Below, one piece after another: positions 1 to 5,507 of a stretch of DNA of 5,507 nucleotides. The stretch comes from a bacterium (GTDB taxonomy: Bacteria > Campylobacterota > Campylobacteria > Campylobacterales > Sulfurimonadaceae): positions 1 through 5,507 of the forward strand of contig JAHJFL010000023.1 of assembly GCA_018824795.1 (NCBI GenBank), given 5' to 3'. Under the pieces are notes generated by a model. The model worked only from the letters and a program-made list of their open reading frames with translations. It was not told the DNA's origin and made no database searches. The translations under genes were made by a program, and so were the position numbers. The number at the start of each line of letters is the position of its first letter. Within the stretch, counting starts at the first letter, position 1.

Positions 1-21
1 CATCACTTGTTTTTACAAATA

Positions 22-450
22 TCATTTTTGTTTTTCCGTTTTCATAGTATCGAACTCTTCTTTGACAATTGCAAGCGCCTTCAAGAAGTTTTGGGCATCA
101 ACAGCGCCCATTAAAGGTTGAAACATTGGTTCACCGCTTGGCAACAAAAACCAAAGTGTTGGAGTTCCAGGTCTAATTAATTCTGCTGGAGTATAGTCAT
201 TTTCATCTGTGTAAGAAGTAACTGTAATATAGTCTCTGTTAAGTGCCTCAATTACCTTTGCATCTTTAAATGTCGTCTCTTCTAAGATGACACAGTATTT
301 ACATGAATGACGTGAAAAGACAAACAACACCGGCTTGTTTTGCTTTGTCGCTTCTTTAATTGCACCCTTAAAATCTTTTGCCCAATGAATCTCTGCAGCC
401 ATGAGCGAAGTTGTACATAGCAAAGCCAAAAATAATAATATCTTACGCAT
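22..450 (-). CDS. Exported thioredoxin-fold protein with CKYC active site
   Basis: A 142-residue protein, probably a periplasmic thiol-disulfide oxidoreductase. Residues 1-19 form a signal peptide: two basic residues, a hydrophobic core, then a Ser-Leu-Met-Ala-Ala end with likely cleavage before Glu20. The mature part has the features of small thioredoxin-like (Thioredoxin_7 or SoxW-like) proteins: a Trp near the start (W23), a KPVLFVF beta strand at 39-45, the redox motif C50-K-Y-C53, and a Gly-Thr-Pro-Thr turn at 95-98 whose P97 would be the cis-proline facing the active site. The start overlaps the aroK stop by 8 bp, and an AAAGG ribosome-binding site (460-464, complement) sits 9 nt before the ATG, so translation is probably coupled to aroK. 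The natural substrate cannot be told from sequence; cytochrome c or general disulfide reduction are possible. Fold and export are well supported, the exact role is not. Confidence 0.88.
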   Translation of the reverse strand: MRKILLFLALLCTTSLMAAEIHWAKDFKGAIKEATKQNKPVLFVFSRHSCKYCVILEETTFKDAKVIEALNRDYITVTSYTDENDYTPAELIRPGTPTLWFLLPSGEPMFQPLMGAVDAQNFLKALAIVKEEFDTMKTEKQK

Positions 451-958
451 TTTTTTCTACCTTTTTTAATAATTCTTTTGAGCACTCTTGCACACTCTTG
501 TTTGTTACATCTATAACTATATCAGCCAAAGACAAATATTCAGGTCTTCTTGCGTCATAAAGTTTTTTAGCTTCACTTAAATCAGTTAAAAGCGGTCTTT
601 TTTTGAGTTTACTTTTGGCATTAGGATGTTCTTCTATACGCTTAAGAATTTCCTCAAACGGTGAATCTAAGAAAATAACTGTTCCGATTTTTTTCAGATT
701 TTTCACCTTATAAAAACCGCCTCCGGTCGATATAAGACTGTTTTTAACACTTTTTTCCAGCCAAACAGAGATATTTTTTTCCAACTCTCTGAAATATGCT
801 TCACCCTCTTGCTCAAAAATTTTTTTAATTTTTCTATTTTCCATACTTTCAATCAAGTCATCTGTGTCAATGGCAATATATCGGGAATTTTTTACTACTT
901 CTCTTGCAACACTGCCTTTTCCAACACCCATAAATCCAATCAAAATGATATTTTTCAT
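443..958 (-). CDS. aroK: Shikimate kinase AroK
   Basis: A 171-residue cytoplasmic kinase that phosphorylates shikimate to shikimate 3-phosphate with ATP in the chorismate (aromatic amino acid) pathway. Family landmarks are in order: P-loop G8-FMGV-G13-K14-G15-S16; D31-T-D33, where D33 is the expected shikimate-binding Asp; F56-R57-x-x-E60 with the substrate-binding Arg; the G79-G80-G81 loop; the ATP lid with R121-P-L-L; and R137 in the LYxxRxxxY segment. The length is close to the usual 160-180. The start is set by an AGGT ribosome-binding site (964-967, complement) 5 nt before the ATG. One oddity: the residue after the P-loop Lys is Gly, where shikimate kinases normally have Ser or Thr, giving GKGS as in adenylate kinases. 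It is the first gene of the leftward unit and overlaps the thioredoxin-like gene. Confidence 0.96.
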   Translation of the reverse strand: MKNIILIGFMGVGKGSVAREVVKNSRYIAIDTDDLIESMENRKIKKIFEQEGEAYFRELEKNISVWLEKSVKNSLISTGGGFYKVKNLKKIGTVIFLDSPFEEILKRIEEHPNAKSKLKKRPLLTDLSEAKKLYDARRPEYLSLADIVIDVTNKSVQECSKELLKKVEKNA

Positions 959-986
959 ACTTTACCTATCTGTGAATTTCCCTGCC

Positions 987-1015
987 ATTATATATAAATA
1001 ATATAAATTTGTTAT
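987..1015 (-). promoter_or_regulatory. Predicted sigma-70-type promoter for aroK
   Basis: On the minus strand a perfect TATAAT (987-992, complement) stands 28 bp upstream of the aroK ATG. After a 17-bp spacer comes ATAACA (1010-1015, complement), matching 4 of 6 bases of the TTGACA consensus. Transcription would start near 980, leaving a leader of roughly 20 nt. The -35 element overlaps that of the opposing ctpA promoter by 5 bp. The surroundings are very AT-rich, so chance matches are possible; Campylobacterota promoters often lack a clear -35. Confidence 0.6.
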
Positions 1016-1018
1016 TTA
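995..1018. repeat. Short inverted repeat between the divergent promoters
   Basis: TAAATAA (995-1001) and TTATTTA (1012-1018) form a 7-bp perfect inverted repeat around a 10-bp centre. It covers both predicted -35 elements and lies between the two -10 boxes, so it could be a binding site for a regulator acting on both directions. The composition is almost pure A/T, which makes chance occurrence quite likely. It is not a terminator, as it lies upstream of both genes. Confidence 0.3.
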
Positions 1019-1037
1019 AACCACTTTTAACTATAAT
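1009..1037 (+). promoter_or_regulatory. Predicted sigma-70-type promoter for ctpA-pur-plsC operon
   Basis: TTGTTA (1009-1014, 4 of 6 matches to TTGACA) is followed by an exact 17-bp spacer and a perfect TATAAT (1032-1037). The -10 lies 30 bp before the ctpA ATG, which predicts a start near 1044 and a leader of about 24 nt. No other convincing promoter was seen between here and plsC, so this is the likely source of the whole rightward transcript within the window. Confidence 0.65.
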
Positions 1038-1067
1038 TTCTCTTCTTATACTATAAATGGATAAATT

Positions 1068-2393
1068 ATGAAAAAACAAAAATACATTACACTCGGATTC
1101 GCAACTGTCGGGCTTACAATTACCCTCTTTTTTTCAAACAATTTATTTGCAAAAGAGGAAACTGCAAAAAAGAGTACAGAGGCCTCTAGACTTGAGTCTT
1201 TAGCTAAATTTACAAAGGTTATCAGTATAGTTGAGCAGTACAATGTAGATGATGTTACTATTGAAGAACTTATGGACAAAGCACTTAAAGGCATGCTCAC
1301 AAATCTTGACGCACATTCGAATTACCTTACACAAGAAGATTACAAAAAACTAAAAGTACAAACAGAAGGTGAATTTGGCGGGCTTGGTATTACTGTGGGA
1401 ATCAGAGACGGTGCACTTACTGTTATTGCTCCGATTGAAGGGACACCCGCGGACAAAGCCGGCCTAAAATCAAGCGATATTATCTTGAAAATCAATGAAG
1501 AATCTACAATTAGCATGACAATCGATGATGCCGTATCAAAAATGAGGGGAAAAGTTGGTGAGGGAATTGATTTAACCATCATTCGCAAAGATGAAATGAA
1601 ACCCTTAAATATTCATATTGTAAGAGCCATAATCACCATAGAATCTGTGTATGCCAAAACAATAAGTGATGAATTTCTTTATATTCGTGTAACAAGTTTC
1701 GATAAAAAAGTAGCTGAAGATGTCACAAAAGAGATAAATAAAAGAAAAGCGACTACAAAGGGAATCATTCTTGATTTAAGAAACAATCCCGGCGGGCTTT
1801 TGGATCAGGCTGTTGATTTGGTAGATCTTTTTGTGGACAGTGGAGATATAGTTTCTCAAAAAGGAAGAACTGAAATAGACAAAAAAACATACTCAGCTTC
1901 TAAACACAAAACTATCACTAAAGTACCAATGGTCGTACTTATAAATGGTGGAAGTGCAAGTGCTTCTGAAATTGTAAGCGGTGCGTTGCAAGATCATAAA
2001 CGCGGAGTTTTAGTAGGTGAAAATACTTTTGGAAAAGGAAGCGTACAAGTCGTCCTTCCTGTAACGGATGAAGAAGCTATAAAATTAACTATTGCAAGAT
2101 ATTACCTTCCAAGCGGAAGAACAATTCAAGCAGTTGGAGTAAAACCAGACATTGAAGTACTGCCGGGTGAAGTGAAAAGCAGTACAAATGAATTTTCAAT
2201 CAAAGAGGCAGATTTAAAGAAACATCTCGAAGAAGAGCTTGATAAAATTGATGAAAATAATGGTATCGCAAAGAAAGATAAAGAAGATAAAAAAGATAAT
2301 AAAGATATAATCACGCCAGAAATGCTCAATAAAGACATTCAATTAAAAGAAGCCCTAGGCATCCTAAAAGCTTTAGTAATCATGAGAGGATAG
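1068..2393 (+). CDS. ctpA: C-terminal processing serine protease, S41 family (CtpA-like)
   Basis: A 441-residue exported protease of the Prc/CtpA/CtpB family, which trims or degrades periplasmic proteins from their C-termini. Residues 1-28 are a signal peptide or N-terminal anchor, with likely cleavage at LFA before Lys29. A helical region (about 40-100) with the family's LDAHSxYL segment (80-87) precedes a PDZ domain (about 102-175, starting EFGGLGI). The protease domain follows, with the DLRNNPGG strand-turn (236-243). The Ser-Lys dyad is recognisable: S298 within GGSASASE and K323 in FGKGS, 25 residues apart as in Prc and CtpB, plus Q327. All expected catalytic residues are present, so the enzyme should be active. 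The tail (about 380-413) is rich in Lys, Glu and Asp and includes a small tandem repeat. A weak GGAT ribosome-binding site (1059-1062) lies 5 nt before the ATG. It is the first gene of the rightward operon, and purC begins 5 bp after its stop. Confidence 0.95.
   Translation: MKKQKYITLGFATVGLTITLFFSNNLFAKEETAKKSTEASRLESLAKFTKVISIVEQYNVDDVTIEELMDKALKGMLTNLDAHSNYLTQEDYKKLKVQTEGEFGGLGITVGIRDGALTVIAPIEGTPADKAGLKSSDIILKINEESTISMTIDDAVSKMRGKVGEGIDLTIIRKDEMKPLNIHIVRAIITIESVYAKTISDEFLYIRVTSFDKKVAEDVTKEINKRKATTKGIILDLRNNPGGLLDQAVDLVDLFVDSGDIVSQKGRTEIDKKTYSASKHKTITKVPMVVLINGGSASASEIVSGALQDHKRGVLVGENTFGKGSVQVVLPVTDEEAIKLTIARYYLPSGRTIQAVGVKPDIEVLPGEVKSSTNEFSIKEADLKKHLEEELDKIDENNGIAKKDKEDKKDNKDIITPEMLNKDIQLKEALGILKALVIMRG
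2271..2306 (+). repeat. Four imperfect 9-bp tandem repeats inside ctpA
   Basis: Four consecutive 9-bp units, AAGAAAGAT, AAAGAAGAT, AAAAAAGAT and AATAAAGAT, encode KKD, KED, KKD and NKD (residues 402-413), placing an Asp at every third position (404, 407, 410, 413). The unit is in frame, so gain or loss of copies would lengthen or shorten the charged tail without a frameshift. The repeat lies after the protease domain and before the final hydrophobic-amphipathic segment. The low-complexity A-rich composition may partly reflect base bias. Confidence 0.7.
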
Positions 2394-2398
2394 TAAAA

Positions 2399-3112
2399 AT
2401 GGAAAAAAGAGAGTTGTTGTACGAAGGAAAAGCAAAAAAGCTGTATTTGACAGATGATGAAAATTTAGTAATTTCAGAATTTAAAGATGACTTAACTGCG
2501 TTTAATGGTGAAAAAAAATCTAGTGAAGCTGGAAAAGGCGCACTAAATAACAAGATTTCTACTGAACTTTTTAAACTTCTAGAAGCAAATGGCATACAGA
2601 CTCACTTTGTAAAAATGTTAGATGACAATCATATGCTTCACAAAAAAGTAGATGTAATACTTATTGAAGTTATTGTACGTAATATCGCAACAGGAAGTCT
2701 TTCACGTAATCTTGGGATAGAAGATGGTATGGTACTTCCTTTTACTTTGGTTGAATTTGACTTCAAAAATGATGCCTTAGGTGATCCAAAACTCAATGAC
2801 CAACATGCACTTATCTTAGGCTTGGTTGATTATCAAGATGAATTAGACAAACTTCGTCGTATGGCAAGACAAGTCAATGACATTTTAAAACCTTATTTTG
2901 CAGGCAAAGGATTAAAGCTTGTTGACTTTAAACTTGAGTTTGGAAAAGACAGCAGCGGAAATATTATTCTTATAGATGAAATCTCTCCGGACAATTGCCG
3001 CTTTTGGGATATGGAAAGTGGTGAAAAAATGGACAAAGACAGATTTCGTCAAGGTCTTGGTGGTTTAAAAGTGGCTTACGAACAAGTGCTTAACCGCATC
3101 CTAAATAAATAA
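2399..3112 (+). CDS. purC: Phosphoribosylaminoimidazole-succinocarboxamide synthase (SAICAR synthetase)
   Basis: A 237-residue cytoplasmic enzyme that joins CAIR with aspartate using ATP to make SAICAR in IMP synthesis. The length equals that of the E. coli enzyme. Motifs in order: [10 protein letters not shown] (7-16, the nucleotide-binding glycine-rich strand), [10 protein letters not shown] (28-37), VRNxAxGSL (93-101), LVDFKLEFG (174-182), [12 protein letters not shown] (193-204, containing the metal- and substrate-binding Glu and Asp residues) and DKDRFRQ (212-218). All are intact. A GAGAGGA ribosome-binding site (2384-2390) lies inside the end of ctpA, 8 nt before the ATG, so translation is probably linked to that of ctpA. 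purS follows after 36 bp. Confidence 0.97.
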   Translation: MEKRELLYEGKAKKLYLTDDENLVISEFKDDLTAFNGEKKSSEAGKGALNNKISTELFKLLEANGIQTHFVKMLDDNHMLHKKVDVILIEVIVRNIATGSLSRNLGIEDGMVLPFTLVEFDFKNDALGDPKLNDQHALILGLVDYQDELDKLRRMARQVNDILKPYFAGKGLKLVDFKLEFGKDSSGNIILIDEISPDNCRFWDMESGEKMDKDRFRQGLGGLKVAYEQVLNRILNK

Positions 3113-3148
3113 GTAAATTAGAAAATAAAATTAAGGAATAAATTCATA
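3113..3148 (+). promoter_or_regulatory. purC-purS spacer with strong ribosome-binding site
   Basis: This is the only true gap within the rightward operon. It is nearly all A/T, shows no hairpin or T-run that would end transcription, and carries AAGGAA (3133-3138) 10 nt before the purS ATG. It therefore looks like a translation start region rather than a transcription boundary. It gives purS its own initiation signal, unlike its overlapping neighbours. Confidence 0.6.
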
Positions 3149-3391
3149 ATGAAAGTAATAGTAAATGTATCTTTAAAAGCTGGCGTTTTAGACTCTCAAG
3201 GTAAAGCGGTGCATCATGCGCTTGATTCATTACATTTTGAAGGCGTTAGTGATGTTCGTGTAGGCAAGCAGATAATCCTCAACCTTGAGACTACAAACGA
3301 AGTAAAAGCAAGAAAAGATGTGACACAAATGTGTGAAGACCTTTTGGCAAACACAGTTATTGAAGATTACGAAATAGAGCTAATAAAATGA
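3149..3391 (+). CDS. purS: FGAM synthase subunit PurS
   Basis: An 80-residue small subunit of the three-part formylglycinamidine ribonucleotide synthase (PurS-PurQ-small PurL). PurS forms dimers that bridge the glutaminase PurQ and the synthetase PurL, probably helping ammonia pass between them. The protein begins with the family's beta strand (VIVNVSLKAGVLDSQG), then the helix at about 18-28 and the GVSDVRVGKQI strand (32-42), and ends in YEIELIK. The size is typical (about 80 residues). Its stop overlaps the purQ start as ATGA, the usual arrangement for tightly coupled subunits. Its presence implies the organism uses the short PurL type rather than the large fused enzyme of E. coli. Confidence 0.95.
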   Translation: MKVIVNVSLKAGVLDSQGKAVHHALDSLHFEGVSDVRVGKQIILNLETTNEVKARKDVTQMCEDLLANTVIEDYEIELIK

Positions 3392-4059
3392 AAGTAAGCA
3401 TACTTCAATTCCCTGGCACAAACTGCGAGTATGATACGCAACATGCTTTTGAAGATTTAGGTGCTACAACTGAAATTATCTGGCATAAATCTGAGAGTAT
3501 TCCCGCTGATACGAATCTTCTAGTCGTAGCTGGCGGATTTTCTTATGGAGACTATCTCAGAAGCGGTGCTATTGCCAAATTCAGTCCTGTAATGAAAGCT
3601 GTGAAAGAGTATGCATCCAAAGGTGGAAAAGTTTTAGGTATCTGTAACGGTTTTCAAGTTTTAACAGAAGCCGGTTTACTTCCAGGCGCACTCAAACGCA
3701 ACGAACACCTACATTTCATTTCTAAACATCATCATCTAAAAGTTGTCAATAATGATAATGTATTTTTAGAAAAACTTAACAATAATGATGTTGTTAATAT
3801 TCCTATCGCACATCATGATGGTAATTATTACATAGACCAAGATGGATTAAAAGATCTTTACCTAAACAATCAAGTACTTTTAAAATACAGTGATGCCTCA
3901 GGCAATGACAAAAATCCTAATGGAAGTGTCGATTCAATTGCTGGAATTTGTAATAAAGAGAAAAATGTATTTGGACTCATGCCTCACCCTGAACGTGCCA
4001 TGGAAGCAATCCTTGGCTCAGATGATGGGGTAAAAATGCTACAAGGGTTTTTAAAATAG
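3388..4059 (+). CDS. purQ: FGAM synthase glutaminase subunit PurQ
   Basis: A 223-residue class I glutamine amidotransferase that releases ammonia from glutamine for conversion of FGAR to FGAM, the fourth step of IMP synthesis. The nucleophile is C86 in GICNGFQ, and the remaining triad residues are H200 and E202 in MPHPERA. Other PurQ signatures are FPGTNCEYD (8-16), GGFSYGDYLRSGAIA (49-63), IAHHDGNYY (140-148) and NPNGSVDSIAGI (176-187). The length matches stand-alone PurQ proteins (about 220-230). The start overlaps purS by 4 bp and the TAG stop shares one base with the GTG of the next gene, so all three are probably translated in sequence. The synthetase partner PurL is not in the window. 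Confidence 0.97.
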   Translation: MKVSILQFPGTNCEYDTQHAFEDLGATTEIIWHKSESIPADTNLLVVAGGFSYGDYLRSGAIAKFSPVMKAVKEYASKGGKVLGICNGFQVLTEAGLLPGALKRNEHLHFISKHHHLKVVNNDNVFLEKLNNNDVVNIPIAHHDGNYYIDQDGLKDLYLNNQVLLKYSDASGNDKNPNGSVDSIAGICNKEKNVFGLMPHPERAMEAILGSDDGVKMLQGFLK

Positions 4060-5105
4060 TGAGTAAATTACTTCTTTTACTTCTTTTATTTTTAACACCG
4101 CTCTTAGCCAATAAGGTTATTTACCTTAGCTATAGCGATGCTCCTAAGAGAGTAATAAAAGGTGAAATTTTCACTGTTACCATAAAGTCACTCTCAACTG
4201 TTGAAGATATTGAAGACATCCAGTATGATTTTTCAAAAACCAATGGTGTAGAGATTCTGAATGACACACCAAACAGAGAGAAAAAAGGAAAGTATTTTTA
4301 TGATACTTTCTATCTTCTTGCAACGTCAAACAATGCCAGAATACCTGATGTTCAAGCTTCTTTGGTAGCAGAGGGAGATTTTGAACCCTCATTTTTGTCA
4401 GGAAGTGAGCTGAATGTCATCTCATTGAACCCACCAAAAAATTTCTCTAACATTATTGCAGACTCTTTTGAACTCTCTGAGTATAAAACAACCTCTTATG
4501 ATCATAATCACAACATCATAGTTTTTGTTGCACAAGCAGATAATTGCGCAATAGAAAAAATGAAATTTTCTTCTGTCTTTAAACAGGGAACGGAATCTGT
4601 AAGAAAATCGTACACACATTCCAAAATCACTTATTTTGTTGTAGTAGATAAAAAATTGGAGAATTTTTCATTCTCTTATTTTAATCTCAAAAAAAATAAA
4701 TTTATAACTACTGCAATTCCTATCATAGTAGATGAAGATCGTGTCACGACACAAAGCGACTTGAAGCCGCAGGATCAATCACATGATGATATAAAAATAG
4801 TTTCGGCTCTGATAGTTGCAGGAATTTTTGCTCTCTTTGTTCTTTGGAGAAAAAAATACAGTTACTTGATTTTAGTTATTCTTCCTTTAGGCTACATAGC
4901 ATATATGAACAAACCAACTGAGAATGTCTGTGTAAAATCTGGAGCTAAAATACATCTGCTTCCTGTCTACAACGGCACCATATTTGAAACAACTTCCAAA
5001 GAAAACTATTTTATTCAAGGCGGAAATGTTGGAGATTTTACAAAAGTAGAATTACCGAATGAGCAAATAGGCTGGGTTAAGAATGAAGATATTTGCACAC
5101 ATTAA
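4059..5105 (+). CDS. Exported two-TM protein with C-terminal SH3-like domain, function unknown
   Basis: A 348-residue protein I cannot name. Residues 1-17 are a very hydrophobic Leu-rich signal peptide ending LLA. Residues 18-245 form a predicted periplasmic region, rich in beta strands by its alternating pattern, with resemblance only in style to BatD-type domains. Two membrane spans follow (about 246-263 and 267-283) separated by the positive loop RKK (264-266), which places both ends of the mature protein outside the cytoplasm. The C-terminal 286-346 region resembles a bacterial SH3 domain: a VCVKSGAKIHLLPV start, a Gly-rich turn, and the closing GWVKNEDI. Cysteines are at 163, 291 and 346; the last two flank the SH3-like region and could pair. 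The start is GTG, sharing one base with the purQ stop, with AAGGG (4043-4047) 11 nt upstream; the signal peptide supports this start. The gene overlaps plsC by 23 bp. A cell-wall binding or sensing role is possible but unproven. Confidence 0.85.
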   Translation: MSKLLLLLLLFLTPLLANKVIYLSYSDAPKRVIKGEIFTVTIKSLSTVEDIEDIQYDFSKTNGVEILNDTPNREKKGKYFYDTFYLLATSNNARIPDVQASLVAEGDFEPSFLSGSELNVISLNPPKNFSNIIADSFELSEYKTTSYDHNHNIIVFVAQADNCAIEKMKFSSVFKQGTESVRKSYTHSKITYFVVVDKKLENFSFSYFNLKKNKFITTAIPIIVDEDRVTTQSDLKPQDQSHDDIKIVSALIVAGIFALFVLWRKKYSYLILVILPLGYIAYMNKPTENVCVKSGAKIHLLPVYNGTIFETTSKENYFIQGGNVGDFTKVELPNEQIGWVKNEDICTH

Positions 5106-5507
5106 TTGGCTCTATGCCACTATAATAATATTTATTGCTCTCACTATTTCAATAATATTATATCCATTGCTTCCAAGACCTTATGCCAGAAAGTTTTCTT
5201 CCTGGCTCATTCGTTTAAGCACATTCTACTCAGTTCAAGTAAAAGGGGAAGAAGACCCTGATGTTCAAATGTTTATGCTAAATCATCAAAGTGATTTAGA
5301 CATAGGTATCATGGAAACGAGCACTGGCAAAGATTTGGCGTGGGTTGCAAAAAAGGCTCTTTTTGACATTCCTTTTTTTGGACTTGCACTCAAACTGCCA
5401 GAAGATATTGCCATTGAAAGAGAAAGTAAAACTTCTCTTATTAAACTGCTCAGAGCTTCTAAAGACAGATTGAATAAAAATAGGGTTATCACTATTTTTC
5501 CAGAAGG
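5083..5507 (+). CDS. plsC: 1-acylglycerol-3-phosphate O-acyltransferase (PlsC), 5' part
   Basis: The first 141 residues plus two bases of an open-ended gene cut by the window edge. The product should transfer an acyl chain to lysophosphatidic acid to give phosphatidic acid at the inner membrane. An N-terminal membrane segment (about 10-30) is followed by the acyltransferase motifs: NHQSDLD (67-73), with H68 and D73 forming the catalytic HX4D pair; a VAKKALFDIPFFG segment (88-100); IERES (111-115); and IFPEG (138-142), the substrate-binding motif, whose Gly codon is split by the window end. The ATG at 5083 is the only start possible: an in-frame TAG lies at 5068-5070 and no other start codon lies between. 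It begins 23 bp inside the preceding gene, with only a weak GGG (5074-5076) as ribosome-binding site, suggesting coupled translation. Other LPLAT family enzymes are possible, but PlsC fits best. Confidence 0.9.
   Translation, partial: MKIFAHINWLYATIIIFIALTISIILYPLLPRPYARKFSSWLIRLSTFYSVQVKGEEDPDVQMFMLNHQSDLDIGIMETSTGKDLAWVAKKALFDIPFFGLALKLPEDIAIERESKTSLIKLLRASKDRLNKNRVITIFPE

Noticed and set aside
1..3. Minus-strand ATG at the left edge, 18 bp after the thioredoxin-like gene's stop, possibly the start of a third leftward gene.
   Set aside because: Only the start codon would lie in the window and no strong ribosome-binding site precedes it, so it cannot be supported as a gene.
282..485. 67-codon minus-strand reading frame across the thioredoxin-like/aroK junction.
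   Set aside because: It is a shifted-frame copy of the thioredoxin-like gene region, begins inside aroK, and its product has no recognisable features; the overlapping genes have clear motifs.
809..997. 62-codon plus-strand reading frame opposite the start of aroK.
   Set aside because: It lies antisense to the conserved P-loop part of aroK, gives a Phe/Asn/Cys-rich product without domain features, and has no ribosome-binding site that stands out.
1046..1588. Minus-strand reading frames opposite ctpA.
   Set aside because: Ser/Val/Ile-rich products typical of the reverse strand of a coding gene; the plus strand encodes an intact protease with signal peptide and PDZ domain.
3113..3148. Possible terminator or internal promoter between purC and purS.
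   Set aside because: No stem-loop with a T-run and no convincing -10/-35 pair; the spacer is only 36 bp and carries a ribosome-binding site.
4059..5105. Assignment of the membrane/SH3-like protein as a BatD-type aerotolerance protein.
   Set aside because: Only the general layout (signal peptide, beta-rich region, membrane span) agrees; no BatA/BatB-type von Willebrand partners are encoded nearby and no specific motif was seen.
5286..5492. 68-codon minus-strand reading frame opposite plsC.
   Set aside because: The plus strand here holds the acyltransferase motifs NHQSDLD, IERES and FPEG; the reverse frame is a shadow.

Overview
The window looks like a core-genome stretch of a low-G+C Gram-negative bacterium. 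The gene set, the Lys/Ile/Asn-rich proteins, the AT-rich spacers and the dense overlapping gene packing suggest Campylobacterota, something like Sulfurimonas or a relative. This assignment is an inference from protein character and layout; no marker gene is present to prove it. No mobile element, CRISPR array, tRNA, rRNA or clear intrinsic terminator was found.

Layout. Two divergent units share one control region at about 959-1067. Leftward (minus strand) lie aroK (shikimate kinase) and then a small exported thioredoxin-like protein with a CKYC active site, overlapping aroK by 8 bp. Rightward (plus strand) run ctpA (exported S41 C-terminal processing protease with a PDZ domain), purC, purS, purQ, an unnamed exported two-TM protein with a C-terminal SH3-like domain, and the start of plsC (1-acylglycerol-3-phosphate acyltransferase), which is cut by the right edge just inside its FPEG motif. 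Spacing on the plus side is very tight: 5 bp between ctpA and purC, 36 bp between purC and purS, then overlaps of 4, 1 and 23 bp. This fits a single polycistronic transcript from the promoter before ctpA.

How the genes fit together. PurS and PurQ are two of the three parts of the small-subunit type FGAM synthetase (PurL is not in the window). PurC acts two steps later in IMP synthesis. AroK makes shikimate 3-phosphate for chorismate. PlsC makes phosphatidic acid. CtpA, the CKYC protein and the SH3-like protein are predicted to act in the cell envelope. The operon therefore mixes purine synthesis with envelope and lipid functions.

Most of the window is ordinary housekeeping DNA. The points worth a second look are the undescribed membrane/SH3-like protein, the compact divergent promoter region with overlapping -35 elements and a small inverted repeat, the adenylate-kinase-style P-loop in AroK, and a 9-bp tandem repeat in the ctpA tail. 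I found no convincing evidence of a wholly new biological system.
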